Positions 47,624 through 60,145 are shown, counted from the first letter of the stretch. The stretch: 64,000 nt of DNA from Chimonanthus salicifolius (GCA_013350335.1 CM023535.1:40050069-40114068); one strand, 5' to 3'. Program-made: numbers and translations. Notes: a model not told the origin generated them from the sequence alone.

Positions 47624-49300
47624 GGGTTCGGCCATGGAGTATGGCCGAACCCCATGAATGAAGATTGGTTATATTTTTTATGGTTGGAAACCATGGAAGG
47701 AAATTAGATGATCATGGTGTTCTAAATGGAAAAGGAGGAAACATAGGGTTTGGCCATACTGCATGGCCGAACCCCATGATAGAATATTGATTAATTTTAA
47801 ATGGTTTAAGAGGAATTGATAAACCATAGGGTTCGGCCATGATGAAGGGCCGAACCCCATGGAAGGGTGTTGGTTATTTTGTGGGATGAAAATCATGGAA
47901 TAATTATATGGTTTTAAAAGGGTTTAATTGATGTTCAAGAGGAAGTAAGGAACCATAGGGTTCGGCCATGTGGTATGGCCGAACCCTATGGAAAGGATAT
48001 TAATAATTTTAATGGTATTTAAATAACGGAAGATGATGAACTATAGGGTTCGGCCATGTTGTATGGCCGAACCCCATGAATGAAGATTGGTTATATTTTA
48101 ATAGAACTGAATGATGAAAACCATGGGAAATTATATATGTTTTTAAAGGAGTTTAAATGGAAGTTTGGAGAATAAAAATCATGGACCTTGGGTTCGGCCA
48201 TGGTGTATGGCCGAACCCCATGGAAAAATATAGATGGATTTAATTTGGTGATGATCGAATGGAGATCATGGAGATGATGGCAATTTAGTAAATATAAGCC
48301 AAATTGAAAGATCATGGGTTCAGCCATGGTGTATGGCCGAACCCCATGAGGTCCTTTATGGATTTAATTTATTAAGGAATTTTTATTGGATGAATAATTT
48401 TTAGAAAGAAGATTCTGAACCATAGGTTTCGGCCATGGTGTATGGCCGAACCCCAAGGAGTTGGATATTAATTTAGAAAGGATCTAAGGATGGTGATTAA
48501 ATTAGAAACTTTCTAATTATGGAATGAACCTTGATCTATAGATTCAAGTATGGAAGTTGATGAAAATGGAAAGTTTACATCATAGGGCTTGGCCATGGTG
48601 TTTGGCCGAACCCCATGAATCAAATCTTTAGTTCAATTATGGATTTATTATTATTAAATAAATTTAGGAGGAGGATGGAACCATGATATCATGGGTTCGG
48701 CCATGGGGTATGGCCGAACCCCATGAACCAATTTTTAAGGGTCTTGAATGGATCTAATATGATTAAAGGAATGGAAGGTTTTATTTATGGTTCTATGATT
48801 GTGGATCATTGGAGGATCCATGTATATAAAGTATAAATGAATGGACTTATGTTTTGGAAACCTAAACATGAGGTGATGGAAGCAATGGCAAGGTTGTAAA
48901 TAGGTCAAAATAATGGACATAGGGTTCGGCCATGGTGTATGGCTGAACCCCATGAATTATATAAGGGATCATATGTTGGAATATTTTAAGGGACACTTAG
49001 ATTGGATATGCATGTTTAAGGTAATGAGGGATTTAATTAAATATAGACCTATGTTTATGATTTATGTTATTGGATATGTTATTAGGTATAATGGCATGTT
49101 AAAATGAATGAAAGGTTTGAAATGATTAGACCAATAGCAAAGTTATAATAAAGGGTGAAAGTGAGGAATCATGGGTTCGGCCATGGTGTATGGCCGAACC
49201 CCATGAGAAATGTTTTATGGATTTGAACAATGGCAATTTGGTAATTAAGTGAAAATAAGGGACCATGGGTTCGGCCATGGTGTATGGCCGAACCCCATGA
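47624..49300 (+). repeat. GGTTCGGCCAT hairpin array, 13 copies
   Basis: Hairpins at about 47624, 47741, 47825, 47953, 48040, 48187, 48313, 48421, 48582, 48690, 48917, 49170 and 49264, most with CATAGGGTTCGGCCAT before and ATGGCCGAACCCCATG after a GGTGT loop. Spacing 85-250 bp. The linkers often contain GGAACCATAGGG or ATTGGTTAT but are not conserved over their length. Confidence 0.93.
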
Positions 49301-49636
49301 GGAATGGTTTATGGACTTAAATATTGTAAATAAGTGGGACATGGTTTTGATTGATTGATATAAGGTAACGGGACCTCACCAGGTGTTTATGATCGTGAGC
49401 GGTTACCGGACGAAAGACGCAAGGACACGTTAGCGGTCTTTGGTAGGATTCCACCTCATTGAAACCATGGATATGTATTATGTACTTATGATGATTTTAT
49501 TTCATGTTTGATAAGTTATTTTGGTATCAATCAATATGTTTCAATTATGGAGTTTTAAATGCTATAATTTGTATTTCTATATAGCATGTTGGCATTTGCA
49601 TCTCATGCATAGCATGGGAGGGATGAACAGTAACAG

Positions 49637-49812
49637 GAGACCCACACTCCATCGGGGCTTCCGTAAAATACTCGTGGGGGATACCTTGATGAGGAGCTTT
49701 CCATCAAGAGGATACTATGTATGAAATGTAACCGGAGATCCACACTCCGTCGGGGCGTCCGTAAAACAATCGTGGGGGATACCTTGATGAGGAGCTTTCC
49801 ATCAAGAGGATA
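49637..49812 (+). repeat. 98-bp tandem repeat in LTR B copy 5
   Basis: Two copies (49637, 49735) of CCACACTCC(A/G)TCGGGGC, GTGGGGGATACCTTGATGAG and CCATCAAGAGGATA, counterpart of 11095-11352. Confidence 0.85.
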
Positions 49813-50599
49813 TTTTGTGATGGGTAGGACTCATTGCATATGATAGCATGGCATGACATTGAATCGGCATGATTATGATCTCTATTATCATGCAAGGTTT
49901 CTGGTTTTTTTATCGGTATGATTGGATCTCTATTGTCATACACTGTTTTGGAAACGATGCTTTACAAGTATAGTATGATATATTATATCTGGTTTTTATA
50001 TACTAACCCATGTATTAACCCTAATTGGAATACCTATTGGGCGCGTTGTTCTAACGCCCTACTTCTACCCTGGTGGATGATACAGGAAACAAGGAGAACG
50101 CTGAACGCGAAACGGGCCAGGCATAGGAGCTTGGATAATTTAGTTTATATTTTGAATAAAGTTACTTATGGACATGTATTTGAGTAACTAGTTTCCAGGA
50201 ATGTAATAACTTAGCTAATATTTGCTATGGTTGGATGTTGATTGGATAATTATGTTACATTGATTATTGATTACAGACTTGACGTACTTTGCTATCTGGA
50301 ATGGAATAGAACTGGGTTCTATTATGATTCCGCATGTTATGATTATAATTCCGCAGTTATGATGTTATTCAGCATGTTGATATTATTATGTGTGAACTGT
50401 TTTCATGGACTTAGTCCATGCACACATAGGGTTGGCCAGTTAAGGGCCGGACTTTAGAAGTTCGGACTTAGCTCGCGTCGAGACGTCCCGCTCTCTATCA
50501 CTCTACTTTGTTATAAAAAAAAAAATAGACTCTAATTTTACGGAAAGAAGAGAGTGAAAAATGGCGGGGCATTACATCATCTCCCCATTGATACTTACT

Positions 50600-51060
50600 T
50601 TGGGGGTTTCATCCCATGAGATGAAACTCCCCACCATATGACCCTTGGGTTTCCATCATAAGATGGAAACCTTCCATGTTCCAACGTGTGCACATGGACA
50701 TGTGTTGTGTAACCTCAAAACCCTCCAACTTCCTTGTCTTGATCCATGAGGGTCGGCCAAGGGTGGTGTCCTTTGGTGATACCCCTTTGTAACTACCATG
50801 GCTCTTCACCTCCCTCATTAAAGCTTCCTTTGGAGTTTCATCCTATGAGATGAAACTCCCACCATTCCAATGTGTATGCCTTGTGTAGGCTTGTGTGACC
50901 ACCACAACCCTTCACCTCCCTCATCAATGAACTATTTGGAGTTTCATCCCATGAGATGAAACTCCCATCTCCAACGTGTATGCCTTGTGTAGGCTTGTGT
51001 AACCACCACAACGCTTCACCTTCCTCATAATGATGGTGTCCATTGAGATGGGACTTTCCA
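50600..51060 (-). repeat. GGAGTTTCATC hairpin array in U3
   Basis: Hairpins with arms GGAGTTTCATC and GATGAAACTCC near 50605, 50831 and 50937, plus one near 50651 with arms GGTTTCCATC and GATGGAAACC, a different word that still pairs. Units also share CCAACGTGTATGCCTTGTGT. Confidence 0.88.
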
Positions 51061-51273
51061 TCTTCCAACTCCACTCATTAAAATGAAAGTCCCATTGACT
51101 TCCCATTCAACTCATTTTAATTCAACTCAACTTAAATGAACTCATTTTCCAACCCAAGTACTTGAACTCACATTAATAAATTCTCAAATTATGTGAATTC
51201 ACATTCCAACTCAAGTATTTATTTATCCCACTTGAGTTCATTCATTAACTCAACTCTATTGAACTCACCCATG

Positions 51274-51372
51274 GTTGACCAAATCAACCATGGCTTAGCC
51301 GAATATGAACCATATAGTATTTAGGGTCTCACTTAGCCATTTCATTTACATGCCACCTCACTTGATGAGGTG
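51274..51372 (-). repeat. two further U3 hairpins
   Basis: CCATGGTTGAC...CAACCATGG near 51274 and CCACCTCACTTGATGAGGTGG-type arms (CCACCTCA / TGAGGTGG) near 51353. Both recur in U3 of other copies: 30062 and 30214, 62594 and 62640, 62793 and 62855. Confidence 0.8.
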
Positions 51373-51673
51373 GATCTCATGTCTTGTATCTTAATTGGTT
51401 ATTAGACTCAATTATCAAACCTTACCCATTTACTTCTAGCTAGCTCATATATGATCCATTGGGTCCCAATTGGACTTTTGACCCAATTGACAACCTTGAC
51501 CCAATTAAATAAATCTTACCCATTTATTTCAATTGAACCTTATTCATAATCCGTTAGGTCTTAATTGGGCAATTGACCCAACACTTACCCATCTAAGGTC
51601 CATATCCTTTAATTCACAAATTAAATGGGCAATTTCCATAAATATTGATAACTTGAACATCCGGGGTGTTACA

Positions 51674-51695
51674 ATACAACCCTCTTTTTAAAATT
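51674..51695 (-). other. polypurine tract of the LARD-like element
   Basis: On the minus strand AAAAAGAGGG lies some 8 bases before the 3' LTR start, after GATTTTCGTGACAAAAATT, the degenerate form of the block that precedes the tract in plant gypsy elements. Confidence 0.6.
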
Positions 51696-51734
51696 TTTGT
51701 CACGAAAATCGAGCGAAGTAGGGTTTCCAACAAA

Positions 51735-51860
51735 TTACATAAATAGCTCAGGGTGAGCTGTTCTCATTTCCAAGTCAAGTTCCCAAGTGGCTTCGTCATT
51801 ACCATGTCGATCCACACCACCTTGACGAACTGAATAGCTCGGTTCTGTATCACCTTTTGT
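51735..51860 (-). pseudogene. chromo-type integrase tail remnant
   Basis: Minus-strand frame ending at the TAA 51737-51735 reads EATWELDLEMRTAHPELF at its end, the C-terminal chromodomain-like motif of plant Ty3/gypsy integrases. Upstream the frame is shifted and no integrase core is found. It identifies the LARD-like element as a deletion derivative of a chromovirus. Confidence 0.75.
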
Positions 51861-53178
51861 TCTGTCTTCTATTATATTTTCTTTTTTCGTTAGCCCATTT
51901 GTGATCTCACGTAGATCAATGTACTCTGTTTCACTTTACCTGCCACCAAATATTTTCCAAACGTACTCGCTCAATACGTTCATTTGTCTACACTCTATAT
52001 GAGGTTATTGATGACCTTGTCCCTCATTGAAATTTTGTTAGTGAGGTAGCCTGCCAATGCGAGCCTATGCTCAAGGCTTTTGCTAATTCCATTTTAACTA
52101 GGTTTCTAGCTGCACTCTCCTGGAACTCCATTGGCTAACTAAAGAGTCAGCTGATCAGTCTAACTCGGCAATCGCCCATAGCTTCCCATTCAAGTTTCAC
52201 TAGACTCTTAACTTTTCCACTAAGTACATCTCCAAAAGTAAGCATAACTTCATTTGCACATAAGTCACTATGTGACTAATACCTTTTGTTCAAAACTTCT
52301 ACGATACCGATACCGGCATCAATCCAAACCACCATGGGAACCATCATCCACGGTTATACACATCCATCCCTGGTATCACTCTATCAGTGAGTATCATCTA
52401 TCCATGGTTAATAACCATCCATGAATATAATCCTTCCATGGGCTTATTCCATCCTTGATCATAATTAATCTATGCCCATCGTCCACCATAAGATATTCTA
52501 TCCGTAGGAACAACACTCGAATGAATTACCACGTGACTGTGGCAACAATATCAAATCATAAATATACCCCGACCCCTAGCAAGACTTAGGGCCCATGACT
52601 TACTAAGCGGAAGACCCATGTCCAACATGATCAAGTCTACCTCGCCCTACATCCCTTCACCCCAAGGGTGATTCAGTCAAGCTCTAAGGCGGTCGGACCG
52701 CATCTAACGAATCTAGTACTACCCCCATGGGGTAAAATAGTATCTAGCTCTGCGCATCAATGCACATCAAGTGTGCGAAATAGCCGTGAGAGCACCCTCC
52801 AGCGTGTAGCATGTGAGGGACCCACTCCTCAACGGTAACCCTATGGGACCAAGTCTCCGTATCTCATCTCGAGGCTCCCACAGTCTCATGGCTACTCTAA
52901 GCCTTACTCATGGAATCTATATACTTATCTCATCAATATCACGTGAGGGACGCACCCATACCACATCTTAATATAATCAAGTGACTTCGTCACATACATC
53001 TCAGTGCCCAAGTCCTCATAAACTCTTAAGTTTGCATACTTTATTAAAAATCCTTCAAACTTCCATCACAATACAAAGGGATGGTAGGGTTAGAAACAAC
53101 CCTTCAAAGAACAAAACGTACCCACAACCCTTACAAAATCTTTCCCTTTTCCTCAACATTTTCTTACCATTTCTTAGC

Positions 53179-53655
53179 CTAACCTTCTGTAGAAGACCCT
53201 GCATCATCACCAAAATCGAAGAAATTGTCAGGGCATGTCATCGACGTGTGCCCCAACACTTCACAAGTCAGACAAGGTATTATTCCCGGTCCCCCAATGT
53301 AAGGACAGTTAGTCCTCTCCTTCCCGTGCCCGTGAAGTCCACAAACAGGGTAAATAACCTCAAGGGGGTAGGGGTAAAAAGTACAGTTGTGCCCTTCCTG
53401 GTTGCACAACTTGCACATATACCCGGGCCCTATCTCTCCTACAGATTCTCCTATCATTGGGATATCTCCCATATGCTCTTCAGGAAAAGGGGCTAGATTC
53501 ACTTCGACATCCTCAGGGGATCCTACCTGGATGTCTATGTTAACTTCCACAGCGCGATTTGGCCTGCTGGAGTTGTTGGAAGAAGAAACCAGATCTATAG
53601 GACAACTAGGGGTTCCTCTGTCCCACAACTTTGTATACTCTATGTTACTTGACAT
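53179..53655 (-). CDS. CCHC zinc-knuckle protein of the LARD-like element
   Basis: ORF of 158 codons from the ATG at 53655 (an in-frame ATG lies upstream at 53694). I prefer 53655 because CAG ends two bases before it behind a T-rich stretch, a plausible splice acceptor. The N-terminal half is Asn/Ser-rich then acidic. The C-terminal half has three Cys/His clusters: CKLCNQEGHNCTFY (last Cys replaced by Tyr), CGLHGHGKERTNC (second ligand His) and CLTCEVLGHTSMTC (canonical CCHC). It ends in an acidic FDFGDDAGSS tail. It may be a Gag nucleocapsid piece without capsid or a captured host zinc-knuckle gene; I cannot decide. It is the only intact coding frame of note in the window. Confidence 0.6.
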   Translation of the reverse strand: MSSNIEYTKLWDRGTPSCPIDLVSSSNNSSRPNRAVEVNIDIQVGSPEDVEVNLAPFPEEHMGDIPMIGESVGEIGPGYMCKLCNQEGHNCTFYPYPLEVIYPVCGLHGHGKERTNCPYIGGPGIIPCLTCEVLGHTSMTCPDNFFDFGDDAGSSTEG

Positions 53656-53715
53656 ATCTGTATCACAACAACAGAAGCATATCAATGACAACAACAGTTC
53701 TAATCAAACTAATCT

Positions 53716-53960
53716 TTGTTTTGGGGAATTTACCTAATCATCGTCTTGTATTTCTTATTTTGGGGAGTTTCCTATGTATCACATAATGTCTCTTGTTTGG
53801 GAAAATTGCCAAATAAACATCTTGTGTTTCTTGTCTTTGGGGAAATTTTCCTGGGTATCAAGTATCATTTCTCAATTTGGGGAAATCCTGATGTTTTCCT
53901 GTTCTCGGGGAAAACCTCCTTAAGTATCAAGTATCATTTCTCCATTTGAGGATATCGGGG
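53716..53960. repeat. degenerate TTTGGGGAAAT repeats
   Basis: Six to seven degenerate copies of a 30-60 bp unit containing TTTGGGGAAATTT and AAGTATCATTTCTC, in the leader between primer site and CCHC ORF. Confidence 0.7.
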
Positions 53961-54192
53961 AAGTATCTCCTAATTTGCTATGTTTGATAAATCCCTCTTA
54001 TAGTGACTGTCCTTCCTTTGCTAACATTCCTTGTTGCTCTCAGATTGAATGTTTCAGTCTGAGTCTAACGAAGTTAATTAATCCGGCCCCCGTGCAGCGG
54101 ACTCCGAAGAGTCGGTCAGTTGGGATTCTTATCTGTCAGTGAGACATGATACCGTTTTAATCTTACTTCAAAAGATTCAACTTTCCCATTTC

Positions 54193-54205
54193 GCTCTGAT
54201 ACCAA
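54193..54205 (-). other. primer-binding site (tRNA-iMet)
   Basis: Minus strand TTGGTATCAGAGC, one base after the 5' LTR, a perfect match to the complement of the plant initiator-methionine tRNA 3' end. It fixes element orientation and the LTR border. Confidence 0.92.
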
Positions 54206-55680
54206 CTGTAACGCCCCGCCCTTTTTCCCTTGCTTTCCGAAAATCAGAGTCTATTTTTTTTCTTTGAATAAAAGAGTGAGAGAGAGCTGGAGGCCACGAC
54301 GCGAGCTAAGTCCGAGCTTCCAAAACCCGACCCTTAACTGGCCAACCATACGTGTGCGTGGATCAAGTCCACTAAAACGATTCACACGTACTAAAGTTGA
54401 CATGCGGAATAATCATAATTGCGAAATTACAATAGAATAACAATTCTATTCCATTTTAGATAGCAAGGATGTACATCACTTAATCATAAATATCATACAT
54501 TAAAATATCCCAAATTAACAATCCAAACCATAGCAAATAATCTACGTTATTACAGTCCCACGAACTAATTACTCAAATACATTATCCATGAGTAAGTTAA
54601 ACAACATATAACTTAATCATCCAAGCTCCTAAGCTTAGCTCCGATCACGTTCATCGTTCCGTTCCATTCCTGTGTCATCAACTAGGGTAGAAGTAGGGCG
54701 TTAGACAATGCGCCTAGTAGGTATTCCAATTAGGGTCAAACACATGAGTTAGTATAAAAATCCAGATATAATACATCAACTGTAAAACATCGTATCCAAA
54801 ATAGTGTATGATAATAGAGATCCAATCATACAGATAAAATCAGAATTAGTGCATGATAATAGAGATCATAATCATGCTGATACAATGCCATGCCATGTGT
54901 GTCATATGCCACGAGTCCCCCCCATCAGCCATATCTTAAACACATAGTATCCTCTTGATGGAAACTCCTCATCAAGGTATCCCCCACGGTTGCTTTACGG
55001 ACGCCCCAATGGAGTGTGGATCTCCGGTTACCTATTGATGGGATAATGTACATTAAGGTATCCCTCACGACTTACGGACGCCCCGACGGAGAGTAGGTCT
55101 CCGGTTACCTCTTGATGGACAATGCACATCAAGGTACCCCCACAGTTGCCTTACGGACGCCTCGACGGAGTGCAGTCTCCGGTTACATATCATCCCTCCC
55201 ATGCCAAATGTCCACATGCTATGCAATTATACAAATCATAGCATTAAAATCTCACATTTGAAGCATATCATTTATACAAAATAATTCATCTAAATAGGAA
55301 TTAAAACCATCATACATATTCCATGATATCAATGAGGTAAGAATCCTACCAATGACCACTAAAGTGTCCTTGCGTTTTCATCTGGAAACAGCTCACGATC
55401 GTACACCGCTTGTGAGGTCCCGTTACCTTATTACATATCAATCAATCAAACCCATGTTCTATTTGATTTCCAATCATGTCCAAGTCCTTAAACACACCTT
55501 AGTGGGGTTTGGCCATACAACATGGCCGAACCTCACTCACATGATTTTGGTCCCTCTTTTTGATCCTTGATCATTCTAACCATTGTGGGTCCAAGATCAT
55601 TCCATCTTTGATTCATTAAACCTAACACATATAAGTTAATCATTTAACCTTAATAACACCATAAGTCCACAAACACATTC

Positions 55681-58600
55681 TGTAATACCCCAACCCAAAT
55701 TAGTGTCTAATTATGTGAATTTACGTGTTAATTGTGATTATTGACCCGTAAATCTAAAAGATTAACCAGTGTGCTTTATTTAGAGTCAAAGTTTGACTCG
55801 ATCCGAGTGGACCCTACTCGTTTAAAGTGTAGTGGGAAAGTTGAAATTATCTAAACTTTTTCCAGCTGAAACCCTTAAAATAATTTGTATTTGGAAAATA
55901 AATTATTTGAGATATTTAAATTTTCAAATTTCACTTGTTAATTTAGTTTTAAAATTCCAAGTCTAAAGAATTTTCAGGCTGATATTTTGATTTATAGAAG
56001 TGGGGATTTTGATTTGTTAGTGGTGTCCTTATTTTATAAAAAATTAATTTTTAAATGTTTAAGAGTGTCAAACATCTCATAATTTTGTAGTGTTTGTGTC
56101 AATTAAAATTGTTTGATCCACTGTAAATTCAGAAGTTTTACAAAATGTTATTTGAATTTTTGAAATTTAGTATTTAAGTGATTTATAATTAAAACATTGG
56201 ATTTTTAATGTATTTTAAAGGTGTGATTTAGAATTTTAAAACTAAAAAGATGTTTAATTTATTTTCCAAAACTATAGTAATTATTTGGTTTTGTTTTATT
56301 TATCGAAACTATAGAGGTTATATATTTTGAATTTATTTATGAATGGATAATTATCAAAGTTTTAATAAATAAAAAAAATTATAAAAATAGATGATTATTC
56401 ACCATCCCTAGTGCCACTAGCCTAGGTGGCGTGGGAGCTTCTCTTCCACAAGCCACCTACGGTGGTTTTGTGTAAAGAGATGAGACGAGGTGGGTAGGAA
56501 GGAAAAAAAAAAATTTCAAACCCACTTTCTCTCCTTGCTTTACCCTTTTTCCTTTCTTTCATTTCTTCTTCCTTCCTCTTCCAACGGTTACAGTAGCTGT
56601 GTTTTGGAGTTTTTTGGTGGGTTTTCAGAGTAAGCCATTTCTCCATCGAATTCGACGACCAAGGTACGAAAGTTCATCGACTCGAAATTTTAGAAACTCC
56701 GGGACTGCTATTTTTGTAAAATAGAGTAGTTTGGAGCTTCAAATTTTGTTCTCAAAGATTTTAGTGAAAATGGGTTTCTCTTTTAAATCTTAAATAACCT
56801 CTTCTAGATTAGTTTTTGAGTTTAAATTAATGATTTACTTATACATTTAAGTTAGTATAAAATATAAAACATCTTATTGACTTGTTGTGGGTTAAATGAA
56901 TTATAATTTATTTTAGATATTCAACTTTTTGTAAATTATGTAAGATATTAAGTATTCAGTTGTGGTAACCCCCTTTCAAGTGGTGCACGTTGGGCACCCT
57001 AACACTGAATGCACCACTTACCTCTTTTCTCTTTGGGTTTTTCTTAAGATTTGATTTAATAGTTCAAAACCTTGGTTTTCTGAAATTAATTCAAACCATT
57101 ATGTGGTATAAAATAATTGTAATTGAAAATTTAAGGTAGCCAAGTAGTTATTTAATTATTTATGTTGAGATTTTAACACTTTTAAATGATATATGCAGTA
57201 TTTGAAAAATTAATCTATTTAACTAAGTAGTTTTGTAAGATCTAAGTATATGGTTAAAAAAAAATAAAAACTATTTTGATGTAGAGTTGATGAATTTTAA
57301 GAAAAGTATTTTAATGGGTTTTAAATTTAAATGATTTTCTAAATGACATTTTTAAAATCCAACCCGAATGATTTTAAATTAAAATCTCAAAATCCCAAAA
57401 TTAAAGATTGTCGGGGTACTTTGAGCAATGTTCCTGGTTAAAAGACCAAAGCTTTAACCCCTATTCATCGTCTTCTCAATTCTGAAATTCTTTTTCAACA
57501 AAAATGTGTTCTGTCAGTCAGACCCATCGAGTTGTCTATCGGGTCAACTTAGGTCAATAAATGTAGTGTCTAACTCTGTCAATTATCCAATTGAAACAGT
57601 TGGACCGGCTCTCTCTCTCCTCCACGCAAATCGAGAAACTCACGTTACTTTGTCGATCAAGGTGAAGAGACTCAACTTAACATGTGTAATGGTTATTGTT
57701 AAAACCTATTAGATTTTAGATTGAAAATGGAACCCATAGTAGTTTTAAGATGGAAAAGACCAAGTGAGACCCATTGGAAGTCTAGAGGGTGATAGGTTTA
57801 AGGTTTGGACAAAATATTGAAAAGTCCAATGATACTGTGATTTATGAAAATGAACATGTAAATCATGTTAGGATGTGTGCATGTGATTCATGTATTGATT
57901 ACGTGAATAGGTGATATATGTAGCCTTGATCATGCATAGAGGTTTGTATATATGTGATTATACTTGTGCTAATAAGTTGTGCAGGTAATGAGATGAAAAC
58001 ATTTTAGGTTATTAGAGCTAGATTGGAACCAGTGGATAGTAAATGAAACTCCATTGTTAAACTCTCATGGAAAAGGTATATGGAGACAACATATGTGAAT
58101 GATGATTTAATATTATTTCTGTGTTTATGGATAATTGATAGATAATATACATGTTAATACGCACACACTTGTACATTCGGTCAAGCTCTTGCAAGATGCT
58201 GCATTCTGTCTACCTTGACTTAATGCATTCGAGGATGAGTGGGATTCCTCGACAGGGTTGAGTGGGATACCCTGGACCGGTACAGTTGGGGTTGAGTGGG
58301 ATATCTCAACGGGGTTGAGTGGGATACCCCAGTGTATTAGAAGTTTCGTTGTAACCTTTTAAATGATAGATATGATTTATTTGATTATCATGTGTTAAAC
58401 ATGCATTGTGTTATTGATATTATGAGTATATGCGTGAGTATGCATGGGTGTGTATGTGGAAAAGAAAGAACAAATGGTAAATGTATGCCATTGTGTTCTA
58501 GGTGTTTTCCTCATTGACTGTATTGTAAATTTGATATTCTAAAAATTTGGAGGGATTTGTTAATTTGAGATCTCTTCACTGGACTAGAGCTCACATCCCT

Positions 58601-59173
58601 TACAATACAGGTCATGTATTTGATGTGGGAAATGAAGAATCCCTCTGCAGTGCTTAGGAGTCGGAATCTAGTGCTGATCGAGGGTAGGATTTATGTTTGT
58701 TTAGTTTTATATTAAAATCATGTAAATATTAGGTGATTATGCTACTTGTGGCATAAAGACCTTGTGTATAAGTCATATATTGTGTAATATGATAATACGA
58801 GATATAATTGATTGTATTGTCGTGTGTATTTTAGATTTCGACTGTCGAAACGGGGAAGAACCGAGTGTGCAGCATCAACCTAGACAACACATTTGCTATC
58901 AAGGGCGAAGCATCGCCACTGGTATTGGGTCGCAAAAGGGCACTGATGATGGATCGCCCAGGTTTGATCATGTTGGAAAGTCAATGTGGAGTTGAAATTT
59001 GTTTGAGCTTTGATGTGTCGAATTACACGCGTTGTCCACATGATCATGTGGGCCATTTTCTATGGGCTTTGATGAGATCGATAAAGGCCCATAGACTTTT
59101 AGTGTTTGGATTAGTTTAAAAAAAAAAAAATTTAGTCGCGTTCCGAGCCTACATCCTGGGACGGGGCGTGACA
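55681..59173 (+). mobile_element. solo LTR, family A (3493 bp), nested
   Basis: TGTAATACCCCAACCC to GGGGCGTGACA, same ends as 4762-7987. Flanked by CATTC (55676-55680 and 59174-59178), perfect TSD, no internal region. TATA-like TATAAAAAT near 56380, donor-like GGTACG near 56662. Lacks an obvious TTCGGACGATCCGAA array; has three GGTTGAGTGGGATA direct repeats near 58250-58330 and a CTAGAGCTCACATCCCTTAC block near 58585. Confidence 0.93.
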
Positions 59174-59881
59174 CATTCCCTGTAACGCCCTGCCCCTTTT
59201 CACTATGCTACTTAGCCGAAAATCAGAGTCTATTTTTTTTTTTTTTTAATAAAGAGCGACCAACGGCGCGGGACGTCACGACGCGAGTTAAGTCCGAGCT
59301 TCCACAACCTGGCCCTTAACTGGCCAACCCTACATGTGCGTGGAACTAAGTCCACGAAGAACGGTTCACACGTAGAAAGTAAGCTTGCGGAATTTAAACA
59401 TTAAAGTGGGGTTATAATAGAATCTATCCCACCAATTTTAGATAGGAAGGAAGGTATATCATTTAAATTACTAAAATACCTCAAAATTATAACGTCCAAA
59501 ATATAGTCCAACCCATAGCAACTAATCTAAACTATTATAGTCCAACGAGCTAAGCTACTCAAATTACATAACCATGAAATAAACTTAAATAAGTAAGCTA
59601 TCTCGCTCCTCCAAGCTCCTACGGTTGGCTCCGGTCACTTCCTTCATCTCCTCCATTTCCTGCGTCATCATCTAAGGTGGAAGTAGGGCGTTAGACAACG
59701 TGCCCTGTAGGTACTCCGAGTAGGGCCAACACATGAATTAGTGATAACAAAACACATAGGTAATAGTGCATCAAAACCATGCAATTAAATACAATGCCAT
59801 GCAATGGGTGTCATATACCATGAGTCCCACCCATCATCCATATCACCATCATACAATGTCCCTCTTGATGGAAAAGCCTCA

Positions 59882-60145
59882 TCAAGATAATTATAAACAC
59901 ATAGTAACCTTCTTGTTTGAATAGCCTCATCAAGATAATTATAAATACATAGTAACATTCTTGTTTGGATAGCCTCATCAAGGTAATCATAAATACATAG
60001 TAACCTTCTTGTTTGGATAGCCTCATTAAGGGAATCATAAACACATAGTAACCTTCTTGTTTGGATAGCCTCATCAAGATAATCATAAACACATAGTAAC
60101 CTTCTTGTTTGGATAGCCTCATCAAGATAATCATAACACATAGTA
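59882..60145 (-). repeat. 48-bp tandem repeat in LTR B copy 6
   Basis: Five copies with exact 48-bp period (TTCTTGTTTGG at 59910, 59958, 60006, 60054, 60102), each with ATAGCCTCATCAAGATAATC and ACACATAGTAACC. Because 48 is divisible by 3, long repetitive ORFs appear in two minus-strand frames; they are by-products. Confidence 0.93.

Larger units (their letters stand above)
46585..50576 (+). mobile_element. solo LTR, family B, copy 5 (3992 bp), nested
   Basis: TGTAACACCCCGGATTTTC to GGCGGGGCATTACA, flanked by TCATC on both sides (46580-46584, 50577-50581), perfect TSD, in opposite orientation to its host LTR. It has the fullest hairpin array in the window. TATA near 47386, donor GGTAAGTG at 47581. 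Confidence 0.94.
43429..51673 (-). repeat. 3' LTR of the LARD-like element, family B
   Basis: Plus-strand ends TGTAACGCCCCGCCC and GGGGTGTTACA. Contains the nested plus-strand B solo LTR 46585-50576; net length about 4.25 kb. Hairpins of the GGTTCGGCCAT type at 44738, 44929, 45164, 45348, 45510, 45730, 45940 and 46024. The donor-like GGTAAGT lies at about 46237 (minus). U3 hairpins lie right of 50577. Confidence 0.9.
51674..54206 (-). other. internal region of the LARD-like element
   Basis: 2.5 kb between the LTRs. From its 5' end (right): primer site, leader with degenerate TTTGGGGAAAT repeats (53716-53960 on the plus strand), the CCHC ORF, an AATAAA about 140 bases past the ORF stop, about 1 kb of non-coding sequence (52000-53040) with CCATCCATG-type words, and the chromo-type tail. 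Polymerase domains are missing, so it depends on enzymes from another element. Confidence 0.85.

Noticed and set aside
52981..53496. 171-residue plus-strand ORF
   Set aside because: It overlaps the CCHC ORF on the other strand, lacks domains and runs against the element's orientation.
53179..53655. Calling the CCHC ORF a host gene
   Set aside because: It lies between a primer site and a polypurine tract of one element; capture is possible but not shown.
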